Source: Eunapius fragilis
Lineage: Eukaryota > Porifera > Demospongiae > Spongillida > Spongillidae
Direction of reading: 5' to 3'
Length of the DNA stretch: 64,000 nucleotides
Assembly: GCA_963681505.1 (NCBI GenBank)
Contig: OY811978.1
Coordinates: 1,362,549 to 1,426,548 of the forward strand
The position numbers and the translations under genes were made by a program. This document shows positions 12,851-23,600 of the stretch, piece by piece; positions within the stretch are counted from its first letter, which is position 1, and each line of letters starts with the position of its first letter. Below the pieces are notes generated by a model, which was not told where the DNA came from, did no database searches, and saw only the letters and a list, made by a program, of their open reading frames with translations.

Positions 12851-13145
12851 CTTAGCACCCCCCCCCCCCTCCCCCGACCCTAAAATCATGTCTACGCCCT
12901 TGTTTGTAGGAATACCCCTGATATTGTGCTGCTATAAGAGTTGTAGTTATCATTGTACTAGTAGTTTGGTATCAAAACACATGTTCTTGTTTCCGGTGAG
13001 GTACAGGCTACTGAGGCTAGGTATGATGTTGCGTACCTACCGTGAATATGTTCTACCAAGGTCGTCACAAGTTTTGAGCTGCAAGACACGCCGATAGGGG
13101 GAGGTCACAAGCACGTTGGGATACGACCGTGACGGTTAAAATTCA

Positions 13146-13245
13146 TTTGCGTCAAATCCCCGTGTACGGTCAAATCCGCGTGTACAGTCAAATCCCCGTG
13201 TATGGTCAAATCCCCGTGTATGGTCAAATCCCCGTGTACGGCGTA
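13146..13245. repeat. 18-19-bp tandem repeat GTCAAATCCCCGTGTACG, about 5 copies
   Basis: Five consecutive units vary only at CCGCG/CCCCG and TACG/TATG/TACA. They lie beside a fragment carrying CATATGTCCC and a poly-G run, the same words found at 8100-8170, so the array may be an internal tandem of that dispersed element. Confidence 0.8.
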
Positions 13246-13497
13246 CCACAATAATCTGTCAAATTCCCCACTAATCCCCATATCCCCATATGTCCCGGAG
13301 AGGGGAAAGGAGGGGGGGGGGGGGGGGTGCAGTTATGTAGATTATCTCCGCCATTGACAGGTGCATAATCACCACGTGTTCAAGATATTTATGTGCAAGG
13401 ATTAGCCGGACAAATTTTGACGTCATTTTTGGTCACCAAAATTGGTCCGGCTGACCGATTTTTTCACCGGACCAAATTTTTCGTGATAGGTCAAATA

Positions 13498-14392
13498 TGG
13501 AACCATAGATATTCTACACAGGGATTGGAAACGGATGTCGTTTAGCACCAATTAGCAGGTTCCATCATCGATGGACCGGAAGAACTATTTATTAAAAAGA
13601 GTTAGTAAGAAATGGCAGAAATGGCAGCCTGCGTGAAAGGTAAAGTGTATTATAGACTTCGTACGAAGCCTGCATAATCTATGGTGACGCCTATTCCTTA
13701 TGCTCGTGCTACGTAGGTTCAAAGGAATTACTGCGTGATGCAATCGCGAAAGTTTTGAACTCAAAGTTGCACCCGCCCCCAACAATGGCGCCTACGAACA
13801 TGTGTCTTTGTCAACGCAAACTGAAAGAGAACGCGCTTTGAGTTCTTTCACTGCGTCTTTCATAGTCGTTTGTGTAAAATGTAGTTCCCTATACGGAAAA
13901 GAAGCACAAATCGACCCACAACAGCATTTAGGACTGCTAAATGCCCACAACCATCCCCCTATCAAAACGTGCTTTTTCGCGTCTTGTACGCTGACGCAAC
14001 GAACACAATGGTTTTAACCTATCGTCGTTCGTGTAGTTCATTTAGTTGCCTCTGAATCAATTTTAAACCGATTTTTATCCTTAATTAACGCTATGATTTA
14101 AAAATGCCCAGTACTAAGCCAGTCGTAGGTTACGCTATAATTCTCCCAAAATTGATGTGGGACACCTCCAAACCACTGTATCTCACAATGTACCTCTTAT
14201 TCGAGCAGAAAGCAGTCACTGTTACACAACGTTCGAGGATAATAATATCGGAACAAGGAAATACGCCCGTCGTCACCTAATTAAAGCTGTCATCCATTCC
14301 AATGATGACGACCCGAGGATTGGACTATAGCAGTGTATTACCCACGTGATCCGTTTCCAATCCCTGTGTAAAATATCTATGATGGAACACAT
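13498..14392. mobile_element. element of about 0.9 kb bounded by an inverted pair of about 35 bp
   Basis: CATAGATATTCTACACAGGG...TTGGAAACGGAT at 13503-13541 is matched in inverse orientation at 14347-14390 (ATCCGTTTCCAATCCCTGTG...TATCTATGATGG). The internal 800 bp has short open frames on both strands without recognisable domains. I interpret it as a non-autonomous DNA element; an unrelated pair of inverted MITE ends is possible. Confidence 0.55.
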
Positions 14393-14759
14393 CGCTTGGT
14401 TGGCGTTTATTTTTCTATTGCTACGAACTTCAACAGGTATGTGTTTATACAAATAGCATATAGCGAATTCTTGTTCGTACACTAGCACGCATAAGGGATT
14501 AGTTGTGATCGGCATACGCGATAGCATAGGTAGGCCTACCGGTAGGCCTACTCGTGTGTTAATACTTAAAGTTGAAGGGAATTTAAGGCCTAGTTGGACC
14601 CTGTTTCATAATACGGCTCTGTATATCTGGTCCCTATACTGCCAACCAAACTATTTTGTATGCTGGTGGAGTTATTATGCACTTGTCAATGATAACTGCA
14701 ACCCCCCTCCCTGCGGGATTTGGATACGCTAATCAGATTATTGCGGTATGCATTTGAAC
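14393..14759. other. no gene; fragment of dispersed poly-C repeat
   Basis: 14677-14706 carries the terminal word TGCACTTGTCAATGATAACT plus poly-C described at 8084. The remainder shows no coding signal. Confidence 0.4.
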
Positions 14760-15124
14760 GTACAGTCCATACCTCGCACTAATGGAAATTTAACACCTCG
14801 TACTAAGGGAAAATAAGGGCAATTCATAGGGAGTTAAGCTAACTGTCAGTGTTCATAGCGGTATCTAATTAACTAACACCTCGCACTAAGGGAATTAAAT
14901 AAGGGCAATTCATAAGGAGTTAAGCTAACTACCAGTGTTTATAGCGGCATCTAATCAAATAAGATACCGCTATGAACACTGACAGTTAGCTTAACTCCCT
15001 ATGAATTCCCTTATTTTCCTTAGTGCGAGGTGTTGATTAGATGCCGCTATGAACACTGACAGTTAGCTTAACTCCCTATGAATTGTCTTTATTTTCCCTT
15101 AGTAGTGCGAGGTATGGACTGTAC
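14760..15124. mobile_element. 365-bp palindromic TIR element with internally duplicated arms
   Basis: The ends GTACAGTCCATACCTCGCAC and its inverse (GTGCGAGGTATGGACTGTAC) are near-perfect. Each arm contains a second, inner copy of the terminal unit. CACCTCGCACTAAGGGAA and TTCATA(G)GGAGTTAAGCTAAC occur twice on the left (14790-14955), and their complements occur twice on the right (14965-15110). The result is a nested palindrome (A-A-A'-A'). If the element starts at CAGTCC, the flanks are a TA dinucleotide on each side, as for Tc1/mariner-type targets. No open reading frame is present. Confidence 0.8.
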
Positions 15125-15273
15125 ACGGGAACATGACTTCGACCGCGGAAAAAGAATACCAACATGCTTGTGACCTGCCCCTATCGGCGTGTTTTTCAGC
15201 TCAAAAATAGGCGGCGGAAAGTAAATACACATGGGAGGGGGGGGGGGGGGGGGAAAGCACATGTGGGGCGGGG

Positions 15274-15870
15274 TAGTCTGGCGTAGCCACACCCTCGCGT
15301 AGACACGTAGGGTCTGGGGAAATGCCTATACCCGACTGGTTCTAATGAGCAATTATTGCGTTTACGTCACGCTGCGTCACGTAATGAGGAATGCAGCGAA
15401 ATGGGCTAAGATTGGCTTGTAAATTAGCAAACAACACCCACGCGCACATGGCGGTTGAAGGCGGCAATTTAGAAATGGTTGTATCTGAAGTGGCGAGAGA
15501 GCTCGGCTATTCCGGACTGAAAGAAATGCAACTCAGAGTGATAGTTGAGTTCGTCCGTGGACGAGATGTATTTGCTTCTCGTCCACGGACGAACTCAACT
15601 ATCACTCTGAGTTGCATTTCTTTCAGTCCGGAATAGCCGAGCTCTCTCGCCACTTCAGATACAACCATTTCTAAATTGCCGCCTTCAACCGCCATGTGCG
15701 CGTGGGTGTTGTTTGCTAATTTACAAGCCAATCTTAGCCCATTTCGCTGCATTCCTCATTACGTGACGCAGCGTGACGTAGAACGCAATAATTGCTCATT
15801 AGAACCAGTCGGGTATAGGCATTTCCCCAGACCCTACGTGTCTACGCGAGGGTGTGGCTACGCCAGACTA
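15274..15870. mobile_element. 597-bp foldback element whose arms each encode a RecQ-helicase N-terminus
   Basis: Arms 15275-15565 and 15578-15869 are near-identical inverted copies (one small indel near 15363) separated by 12 nt. Each arm contains, reading inward, an open frame starting MQRNGLRLAC and continuing through ELGYSGLKEMQLRVIVEFV to GRDVF. In RecQ-family helicases this is the segment just before the Walker A loop, and it aligns with LGYHDLREHQLDAAKKFL...GNDVF of the complete helicase at 44310-45781. The termini (TAGTCTGG...CCAGACTA) resemble the TAGTCTCG...CGAGACT ends of that 7-kb element. The foldback is therefore best explained as two inverted ends of a related helicase-bearing transposon joined head to head, with everything downstream of the first helicase exon lost. 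GGGGCGGGG flanks both sides. Confidence 0.85.
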
Positions 15871-16419
15871 GGGGCGGGGGGGGGGGGGGGGGGGGGGGGG
15901 GGTTGCCTTGCGATTGGCCAAGGGGGAGGGGGGGGGGGTGCAGGGGGTTCCCACATTCCAGCACTACTGGATGGTTCTTCTACTACGTATACGGCATTTC
16001 CACCAGGCACTCTCGTCTAGCGGCCGGGGCACCTCCCACTCCCCAGCAAGGGGGTGTGGGGGTCTGGGGAGCGCTGTAAGCTCCCCCATCACCCCACAAG
16101 CTTTCGCGCTTTGCGCTTCAAATCCCGCTGAAAATTAGTCGGCGGCCGTGCGAATACACGTACATTTACCCACCATTAAACAATGTTTACTTACACCTAA
16201 TACCTCGCAGTGAGGCTCAAGCATCTTTACAAATAAACCCAGATGAGTACTCTTTCGACGCATCGCTCTTCGCTCCTCGGGCATCGCAGGTTAGATCAAA
16301 TAGTACAGCTCGACACTGCCACAGTGATGGACTATCGAGCCGCCTTTTGTCCTTGCAGCTAGGCACAGGGGCAACGCATAGTTTGCAACAATCCATATTT
16401 CTGAAGCGCGCGTGAATTG

Positions 16420-16592
16420 ATTAATATGAGCGTAACAAAATGAGTGTCGATCTGACCCCAATGACGTCACGCGTACACCCTATCATTGCATCATCGAAGG
16501 CCCACGCGGAACGAGCATTCTTCCAGACCCTCTTTCCACATAGCGGTGATGTAATCCACCCGCTGTGGGAACCAGGGTCTGGGTACGAGACT
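16420..16592. mobile_element. fragment ending in the GGGTCTGGGTACGAGACT transposon terminus
   Basis: The 18-bp word at 16575-16592 is identical to the right end of the RecQ/transposase element (45923-45940). The sequence to its left is not the same TIR interior, so this is either a related family or a truncated non-autonomous derivative. No matching left end was located. Confidence 0.5.
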
Positions 16593-17262
16593 ACCATTGA
16601 CAGGTGCATTACGATTAAAATCCATTTTCTGCGGTCGAAGTCTATGTGCGGTCAATTGCGTATCCGCAATAATCCACTACCGGTAATCCCCACATGTTTC
16701 TGTATATAGACATTTGAAATAACCAAGTTGCATGACTAGAGGGATGAGAGTAATACTTCTTCATACGCACACTAAACTGTAACGTCACTCTTGTGCTTGG
16801 GCTATCGGAACCTGCGGAAGCAGTTGTGTCGTATAATGAAGTCATTAAAAAAACGTGACTCGCGTCTGGAGGACGACGGTGAAACGGGTGAATCGGACCA
16901 TTTCTCTCTTTGTCGCTATCGAACAATAACACAAATAAGAACAGTTTCGCGTTTGGTTCTGTGTCATAACAGCGCGCGCTTTTAGAAAACGAAAATACTC
17001 GTGCCTATGTCTCGTACCCGATCCAAATGTTATCCACCGCCATTTTTATTCTTCTTCCTTCCACCATGAAGAACTCGAGCTAGAAACTTTGCCCATGAGC
17101 GCCAACAGCATTGACAATCGCTTCAGCACATATCCGAATTTTATATTTAGCGGTCAGAAACATGTATGACGCATCGGGCGATATTAAAAAAACTAGTTGT
17201 ACCTATATAGGGCTGAATAAACAAAAATATCTCGTACCCTGGCCATGTATCTACTATAGAAG
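16593..17262. other. no gene recognised
   Basis: Short open frames only. One dispersed-repeat word (ACCATTGACAGGTGCATTA) lies at the left edge and a GTCTCGTACCCGA word at about 17008 resembles the transposon terminus. Nothing else was supported. Confidence 0.4.
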
Positions 17263-17532
17263 GGACGTAGGAATAGGTCCAGCAAGTCCGGCTTTCGCCG
17301 GACCACTTTCCCCCCTGCACTTAATTGTTTTTAAATGTGCGTCTGTTCATTTTGCCATATAACAATCAGGTCATTGCGAGTGCATGTGAATCGCGGGTTC
17401 ACAACATCGGCCAGGGTTATTTTCTCTGTTTTAATTTGTGATTTTGCTATAACAGTTCATGGTTTAAAAGAGTTTTTTTTATGAAGTAATTAAATTCGCC
17501 GGACCACTCCTATAATGAGTGCTACGTCCCTA
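17263..17532. mobile_element. non-autonomous TIR element, about 270 bp
   Basis: The left end AGGGACGTAGGAATAGGTCC and the right end GGACCACTCCTATAATGAG...CTACGTCCCT are imperfect inverted repeats. An internal GTCCGGC/GCCGGAC pair follows at each end. It sits in a TATA-rich target (CTATAGA...CTATATA). There is no coding capacity. Confidence 0.65.
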
Positions 17533-17990
17533 TATACTATTCAGGTAAGTCACACCTACGCTTTATAATAATACATGTAGTTACCAGTTTAACAAGGCGA
17601 GGGCAAGGCTGATCCAGAAAAGGACTATGAGTGTGTCAGCTACGAGCTAGGCTAAGCCAGAAAAGAAGGTCTATGAGCGCGACAGCTACGAGGCTGAACC
17701 AGAAAAGTAGAAAGCCTATGAGGGCGACAGCCACCTCCCATGCACTCAGTGAGTCCAGAAAATTATTGGTAATGATTTTTTTTTTTTACTGTACAGACTA
17801 AAAGTCTACTTACGCAGTTGCTGGTGGCTTCGACATGTAAATTAAAACTGTCCGATTTGCTAAGCGAATTAAATACGAGACCCAAAGCTTGCTCCAAAGA
17901 TGACGCATTGCCATAGGGTCTTAGAACTACTAACAGAACTACCATCAAAAAGGTAAGATCAATGGCACATATGAACCTCGCTTTTATCAA
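17533..17990. repeat. diverged short tandem repeat around CCAGAAAAG...GACAGCTACGAG; otherwise no gene
   Basis: Between 17590 and 17765, units containing TATGAGNGNGNCAGCTACGAG and GCCAGAAAAG recur three to four times with divergence. No protein-coding signal was recognised in the rest. Confidence 0.5.
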
Positions 17991-18473
17991 TACATGCGTG
18001 GGTTCAACGTTGCAGATTGGATTGGAAGCACGTCACGTGAGAGCATACTATAGTGGCACTCCATGATACGGCAAGGACTATCCTTTGATCTCTGCCATCC
18101 TAAGCGACTATTTGTTTTAAAAGGCATGCATGCTCGTGTAGCTTGGTCTGCGCCGCATCCCACTGGGTAATTCGTGTTTAGCGTCATGTTTATTGGTGAT
18201 GCGTGTTGTGGTATTTGTAGCGTATACCTCTGTAGTGATACCGTGAACTATCCCTTGATCTCTGCCATCCTATCTTAAAAGCATGTTCGTGTAGCTTGGT
18301 CTGCGCTGCACCCCACTGTGTAATTCGTTTCAAGCCCGCGTGGATGTAGATTGCGTTCTTGGTCAAGGGATAGTTCTTACCGTATCATGGAGTGCCACTA
18401 TAAAAGTATGCTCTCACGTGACGTGCTTCCAATCCCTCACTGCTGTGACGTACTTGGGTCTGGGTACGAGACT
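17990..18473. mobile_element. palindromic element ending in TGGGTCTGGGTACGAGACT
   Basis: 18018-18110 (GGAAGCACGTCACGTGAGAG, then CACTCCATGATACGG and CTATCCTTTGATC) is inverted at 18362-18441. A direct partial copy (CTTGATCTCTGCCATCCTA...GTGTAGCTTGGTCTGCGC) is present at 18252-18330. The right end matches the terminus of the 7-kb RecQ transposon. The left end lacks that terminus, so the copy looks truncated or rearranged. Confidence 0.6.
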
Positions 18474-19029
18474 AACTCTTGTATGGGAGGTTCTTTATCT
18501 GATTTTTGTGTAAGGCTTCACCTGCAGGCCTGTGCATACCTTGCTAACACCTGGTGTGCATGCTGGTGCACTGCTATTTGAGTTACATATACCTGGTGGC
18601 TAAAATGTAACGTGACTGCAATCATTTCCTATAGCTACTCCCTGTATGAACCCAGGAGTATAATGGTGGCGTTAGAAAAAGCTCAGCAAGCTATGCTGTA
18701 TTAATAGTGTCCATCGGACTTCCACCAGTGGACACCCTGCTAGCTTCATCAAGTTCCCTTCATGTTGGGACATCCACACCACTACAAGGCCCCTTGCTCC
18801 TTCTCATCAGGGTACCCCCATTTCCTTAGATGCTGCACTTCCACATCAGGACACTGCCTCTCTAGGACCCCCCTCCACACAGTATACCCCTCCTGCTCCA
18901 CCACTACATGCAACCCCCACTTCCACCTCCACAATTACACACCATTTGGGTACCCTAATACACCATCTTCATATCAGGGGAGGGTCTGCTGCAACTAAAT
19001 ATTCTTGCAGCCCAATTGGACACCATGTT
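18474..19029. other. no gene recognised
   Basis: C-rich stretch at 18730-18960 with a weak CCACTACA/CCCCC periodicity. No gene was supported. Confidence 0.4.
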
Positions 19030-19215
19030 ATTATCAGAAATTAAAAACAAGTAATAAAAACATGTTCTATTGAGAAAGTTGGTAGCATATAGGATGGAAG
19101 GAAACAAAGGTCCAATGAGAATGGGAAATGTAATAATCCTATATTTCACACACAAACAATGTGCGAAATATAGATACATTTCCCCTTCTTATTAGACCCT
19201 TGTTTCCTTCCTTTT
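19030..19215. mobile_element. palindromic MITE, short relative of 37955-38248
   Basis: AGTAATAAAAACATGTTC...TGAGAAAGTTGGTAGCATAT, followed by GGAAACAAAGGTCC...GGGAAATGTAATAATCCTAT, shares its word order with the palindrome at 37955-38248. The right half inverts the inner part (ATAGATACATTTCCCCTTCT, CTTGTTTCCTTC, TTTTTACACCA) but lacks the outermost arm, so this copy is truncated on the right. Confidence 0.7.
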
Positions 19216-20609
19216 TACACCACCATTGCCTTATGTCTATCCTGGGGGATTAGCAGGCATAGTATAAGGACAGGTACAGGCTTGTCCCTGCAGGGGGCAT
19301 GTAAAACTCTGTCATCACGGGGGAGAGGGAACAAAATTTTATGTATTTATCCTGAGGAGTTACATGTTACATACTGTTATCTCATTATGTAATACACATA
19401 GTGGTGTTGAGTACATAAATATCGAAGTACTCTTTGTTCATCTTCCATATTCTTATATTCTTGGTGCCTCTTGAGGCTAAATTATGTATGTAGTGTTGAG
19501 AGGTATCCAAATAGACATACATGTAGAATTAAACAGCTCACCTGCCATGCATACATGCATCAACCATTCCTTTACATCTGTTGCCTTTGAAACTGTTGTC
19601 TCCATGTCTTTCCTGATTGATATGGGTTATCACATTATCAACACCATTGGCTTACACTATAATCTTTTCACCATTCAGAGGGTAAATCTAACATTGGTTT
19701 AGACCTTTATGTTCTATACCCTCATCCCCTTCCCTATGTCTCCACCTCCTCCCTACCTCTCGTTTAAATATTTCATTTTTGTCTGTATTAAGTTTTGTTA
19801 GTTATTAAATTAATAAAGGCGGGTTCGAGCCTTACTTTAATATCATATCCTGATCCTAAAATGACCTGTCAGTACCACTAAGCTAAGTCCCTTCAGCGAT
19901 CAAATGGCAAAAACATTTTTGTACAATTGAGATGACAATCAGGACAATAGACGTCTAGTTGATGGTGAGTTGTGACCTGTTAGAAGTTTGGTTTGTTGAT
20001 ATATGTACTCATACACATACACACACACACACATACACTACCCTCATATATGCAACAGTGATAGTACATTTCATGCAACTGATTGACTTGGTTCCTCCCA
20101 CCACCTACCCATGTATACATCCATCCCTCAGTGCTTGCTTTTCACCCAGTATGGAACGTTCCTATGGTCTGTACCAAAATGGCTCCACTGCAATATGTTC
20201 TCACCATTTCTTAGGCCCCATGTTATAGGGAAATTACAAAGTAGAAGCATTGCTACCAACACATACATGCTACTAATGATGATGTAATCACCATGTGCTT
20301 AATTGCTTACCTGATTTTTTTAGCTGGGTCTTTTCTTAGTCCTTAAGTGGAGGGTAATTGTGTACAGCTGGAAACTGGGTCTAAAATATGGTAACCTTGT
20401 TACTGTGAGAGTCCTATAGGAACCAACTTTTTGATATCTTGTTGCCTTTAAGTATACATAAAAACATTGAATCATTAAATCTAACAATGAAAGTGGACAC
20501 ATGTACCCAATGAGCTGTGGTTTCCTTGCTATGAAAGGCAAGTTCACTTGCTATCCTATACTACAGACACCATGACTTGAAAATAACTATGTTATTACAT
20601 TTTGCTCAG
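19216..20609. other. upstream region of the receptor gene; no exon identified
   Basis: A signal-peptide exon for the receptor starting at 20610 was looked for and not found. A short CA-rich stretch lies at 20009-20035. Possible 5' exons remain unidentified. Confidence 0.4.
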
Positions 20610-23600
20610 GTACTGCCTGTCAACAGTTCACCTCTGTGAACACCTCCACATGTCCTGGAAGCACCATCACCTACACCTGTACTATCAACTCAAGCTTCAC
20701 TCTTGTAGCTACAGCATGGAGTGGATCAGCATTTCAATGCAGTACTACTGGTAACCAGATAATTCTGAACCAGAGAGTAGCTGGAATACTTCAACCATTC
20801 ACCCCAATGTCATGTGGCAGTCTCTCTGCTGTGACAACAGCTGTTACCTCTTCATGCTACACATCTGTCCTCACCATTCCTGCTGTTCAGGCTCTGAATG
20901 GGACTACTGTTATGTGTACAGATGGTACTACTGGAACTGTAGTGGGAAGTGATACTGTGAAGATCACAGGTGAACTGAGTACATTTAATTAATTCAAACA
21001 ATTGTATTATATGGGTATGTGATGTAATTAAGAGTAAGTAAACAGCCAAATGTTTACAGCCAGTACCAGATATGAGATGTCCATCATTCTATATCTGTCA
21101 CTGTTATCAGTCGGATAGTACTCCATCTCCTAATTGGGTACCAAGTCTCAATTGGGGCATGTTCAATGTCCTTCATGTCCTAGAAGACCACAGCCTCTAG
21201 TGCTCTAGCTTGGGATGTGCATGGTGACCATCACTGTGAAAATTGATGGCTCTAGTACTGGGGTTTGTTCTGTGGCACTGAAGGTACCACTCAACAGCTC
21301 AATTTTTACAGCCAGGATGGCTAGATGTGATTCAGATGGTGTGTGAAAAATGGCCCCTAAATTCTCTAACAACCCCTGCACCAACACATCCTGTAGGATG
21401 TCTCTCAATCGGTTGCATGACAACGTTACTCCTGGCCTGTAGATATGCAAGTGTTAGGTCTGTTTCATTAATTTAAATCATGTTACCTTCATTTTTGTCC
21501 TCCAATCCTATTGAAGATACTGTTATGCATTAGACAACATCAGTATACCAATGTGTTATCTGACTACAGTCATGACATGCGTATGTTAATGTAATATTTT
21601 CAGCTCCTCCTGGACCTCCAAATGTTACGGCACAAACCATTGGTCCAGACATGGTACTAGTGGTGGTGACCCCCTTCCCCAGTGGTGGTCTTACCACAAG
21701 CTACAATGTCACCATCAGTAACAGTAGCTACACCACCAGTCCTCCTGTGATCATGACCAATGGGTCTGCAATGGTCACCTTCACTGGACTGAGGAATGAC
21801 TCATCTTACAACATCTCAGCAGTGGCCATCAACTGTGCTGGGAATAGCAGTACCAGTATACAACGTTACATCTCATGTATGTACACAGGTTTGGTACAGG
21901 TGACCTCTGTATGCATGATGTAATGGTACAAACCTATGTACATGTATCCATGTGTAGATGTGTACCATATGGAAATGTGTTATAGTGTACACCATATATG
22001 GTCATATGCCAATATGGGTGTGATTATCCTGTGCTCACCTTTGGAGAAATACATGGCCACCTCTAGTGTGTGATAATGGTATGATAATGGGTGTCAGATA
22101 ATGTCTATGTCGGGGAGCTCATACCCTGATGATGATCATGTACAAGAGCTCATACCCTGATGATGATCATGAACAAGAGCTCATACCCTGATGATGATCA
22201 TGTACAAAAGCTCATACCCTGATGATGATCATGTACAAGAGCTCATACCCTGATGATGATCATGTACAAGAGCTCATACCCTGACGATGATCATGTATAG
22301 ATTAAGCTATCTGAATGCATGTATATTTTACGTCCTACTTAACATCTTCTGGTGGGTATGGCTACCTAAAGCCTTTATTTGGTGTAGTTTGCCCGCACAC
22401 AGGGCCTGCTTCATGTCCATCAGCTCCAACAACCACTTCTAGTGTTCCCATCACATCACCAACTCTATCACCAAAAGGAGGATCTACTACAGGTAAGTTA
22501 TGCTGTACACCTGAGCATACCAGAGTCTTTGTTGGGTCCCTTTGTATACATAGCTATTTTAGTCAGAGGGTGGAGGTCAAAATGATATTCTATACGTCTG
22601 AGCGTGTGTGAGTGATGGGGGAGAGGTACTGCCATGGTTACTTCACATAAATACACAAAATGGATGCCCATTGTGGATGTTCAAGAACTTAATCTACAGA
22701 CCATTACTTACTGCTGGGCATACCTACAGAGATGGGATGGCTTGTGGGTGTGGCCTTTGTGTCTGCCAATGTTTATAGTTAATGCTATTTTACGTAAGCG
22801 GCTCACAAATAAGACCACCTGGTAATAAGACCACTTAACCGCCCAATCACACGACCACTTTGCCAATCCGACCACCATCTAATAAGACCAGTTGTACTAG
22901 AATTCTAATCAAAGCACATTTCGAAAGGCGGGAAAATCACCAATGAGACCGAAACGGTCATATTAGCGAGTTTTTTAAGATTGTCCCGGTGGTGAGCTAC
23001 TGTAGTGAGCACACCCACACACCTGTAGCCGTACACTCCTACAGATAACAATAAAAGGTGTCCACAGGGGGGAGGGGGAGGAGTTAGCAAGTACAACATA
23101 CGCTTGTCCAGGGATGGGGGGGGGGGGGGGGGTTGGAAATATGTTCACATGTACAGACATACAGTACACATGTAGGTAATACCAGTGTATGTTCATATGT
23201 ACAGACATACAGTACACATGTAGGTAACACCAGTGTGTGTGTGCACATGTACAGACATACAGTACACATGTAGGTAACACCAGTGTGTGTGTGCACATGT
23301 ACAGACATACAGTACACATGTAGGTAATACCAGTGTGTGTGTGTACATGTACAGACATACAGTACACATGTAGGTAATACCAGTGTGTGTGTGTGCACAT
23401 GTACAGACATACAGTACACATGTAGGTAATACCAGTGTGTGTGTGTGTACATGTACAGACATACAGTACACATGTAGGTAATACCAGTGTGTATGTGCAC
23501 ATGTACAGACATACAGTACACATGTAGGTAATACCAGTGTGTGTGTGTACATGTACAGACATACAGTACACATGTAGGTAATACCAGTGTGTGTGTGTAC

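Noticed and set aside
15852-16138. Gly-rich frames right of the foldback
   Set aside because: Translation of poly-G tracts; no conserved features.
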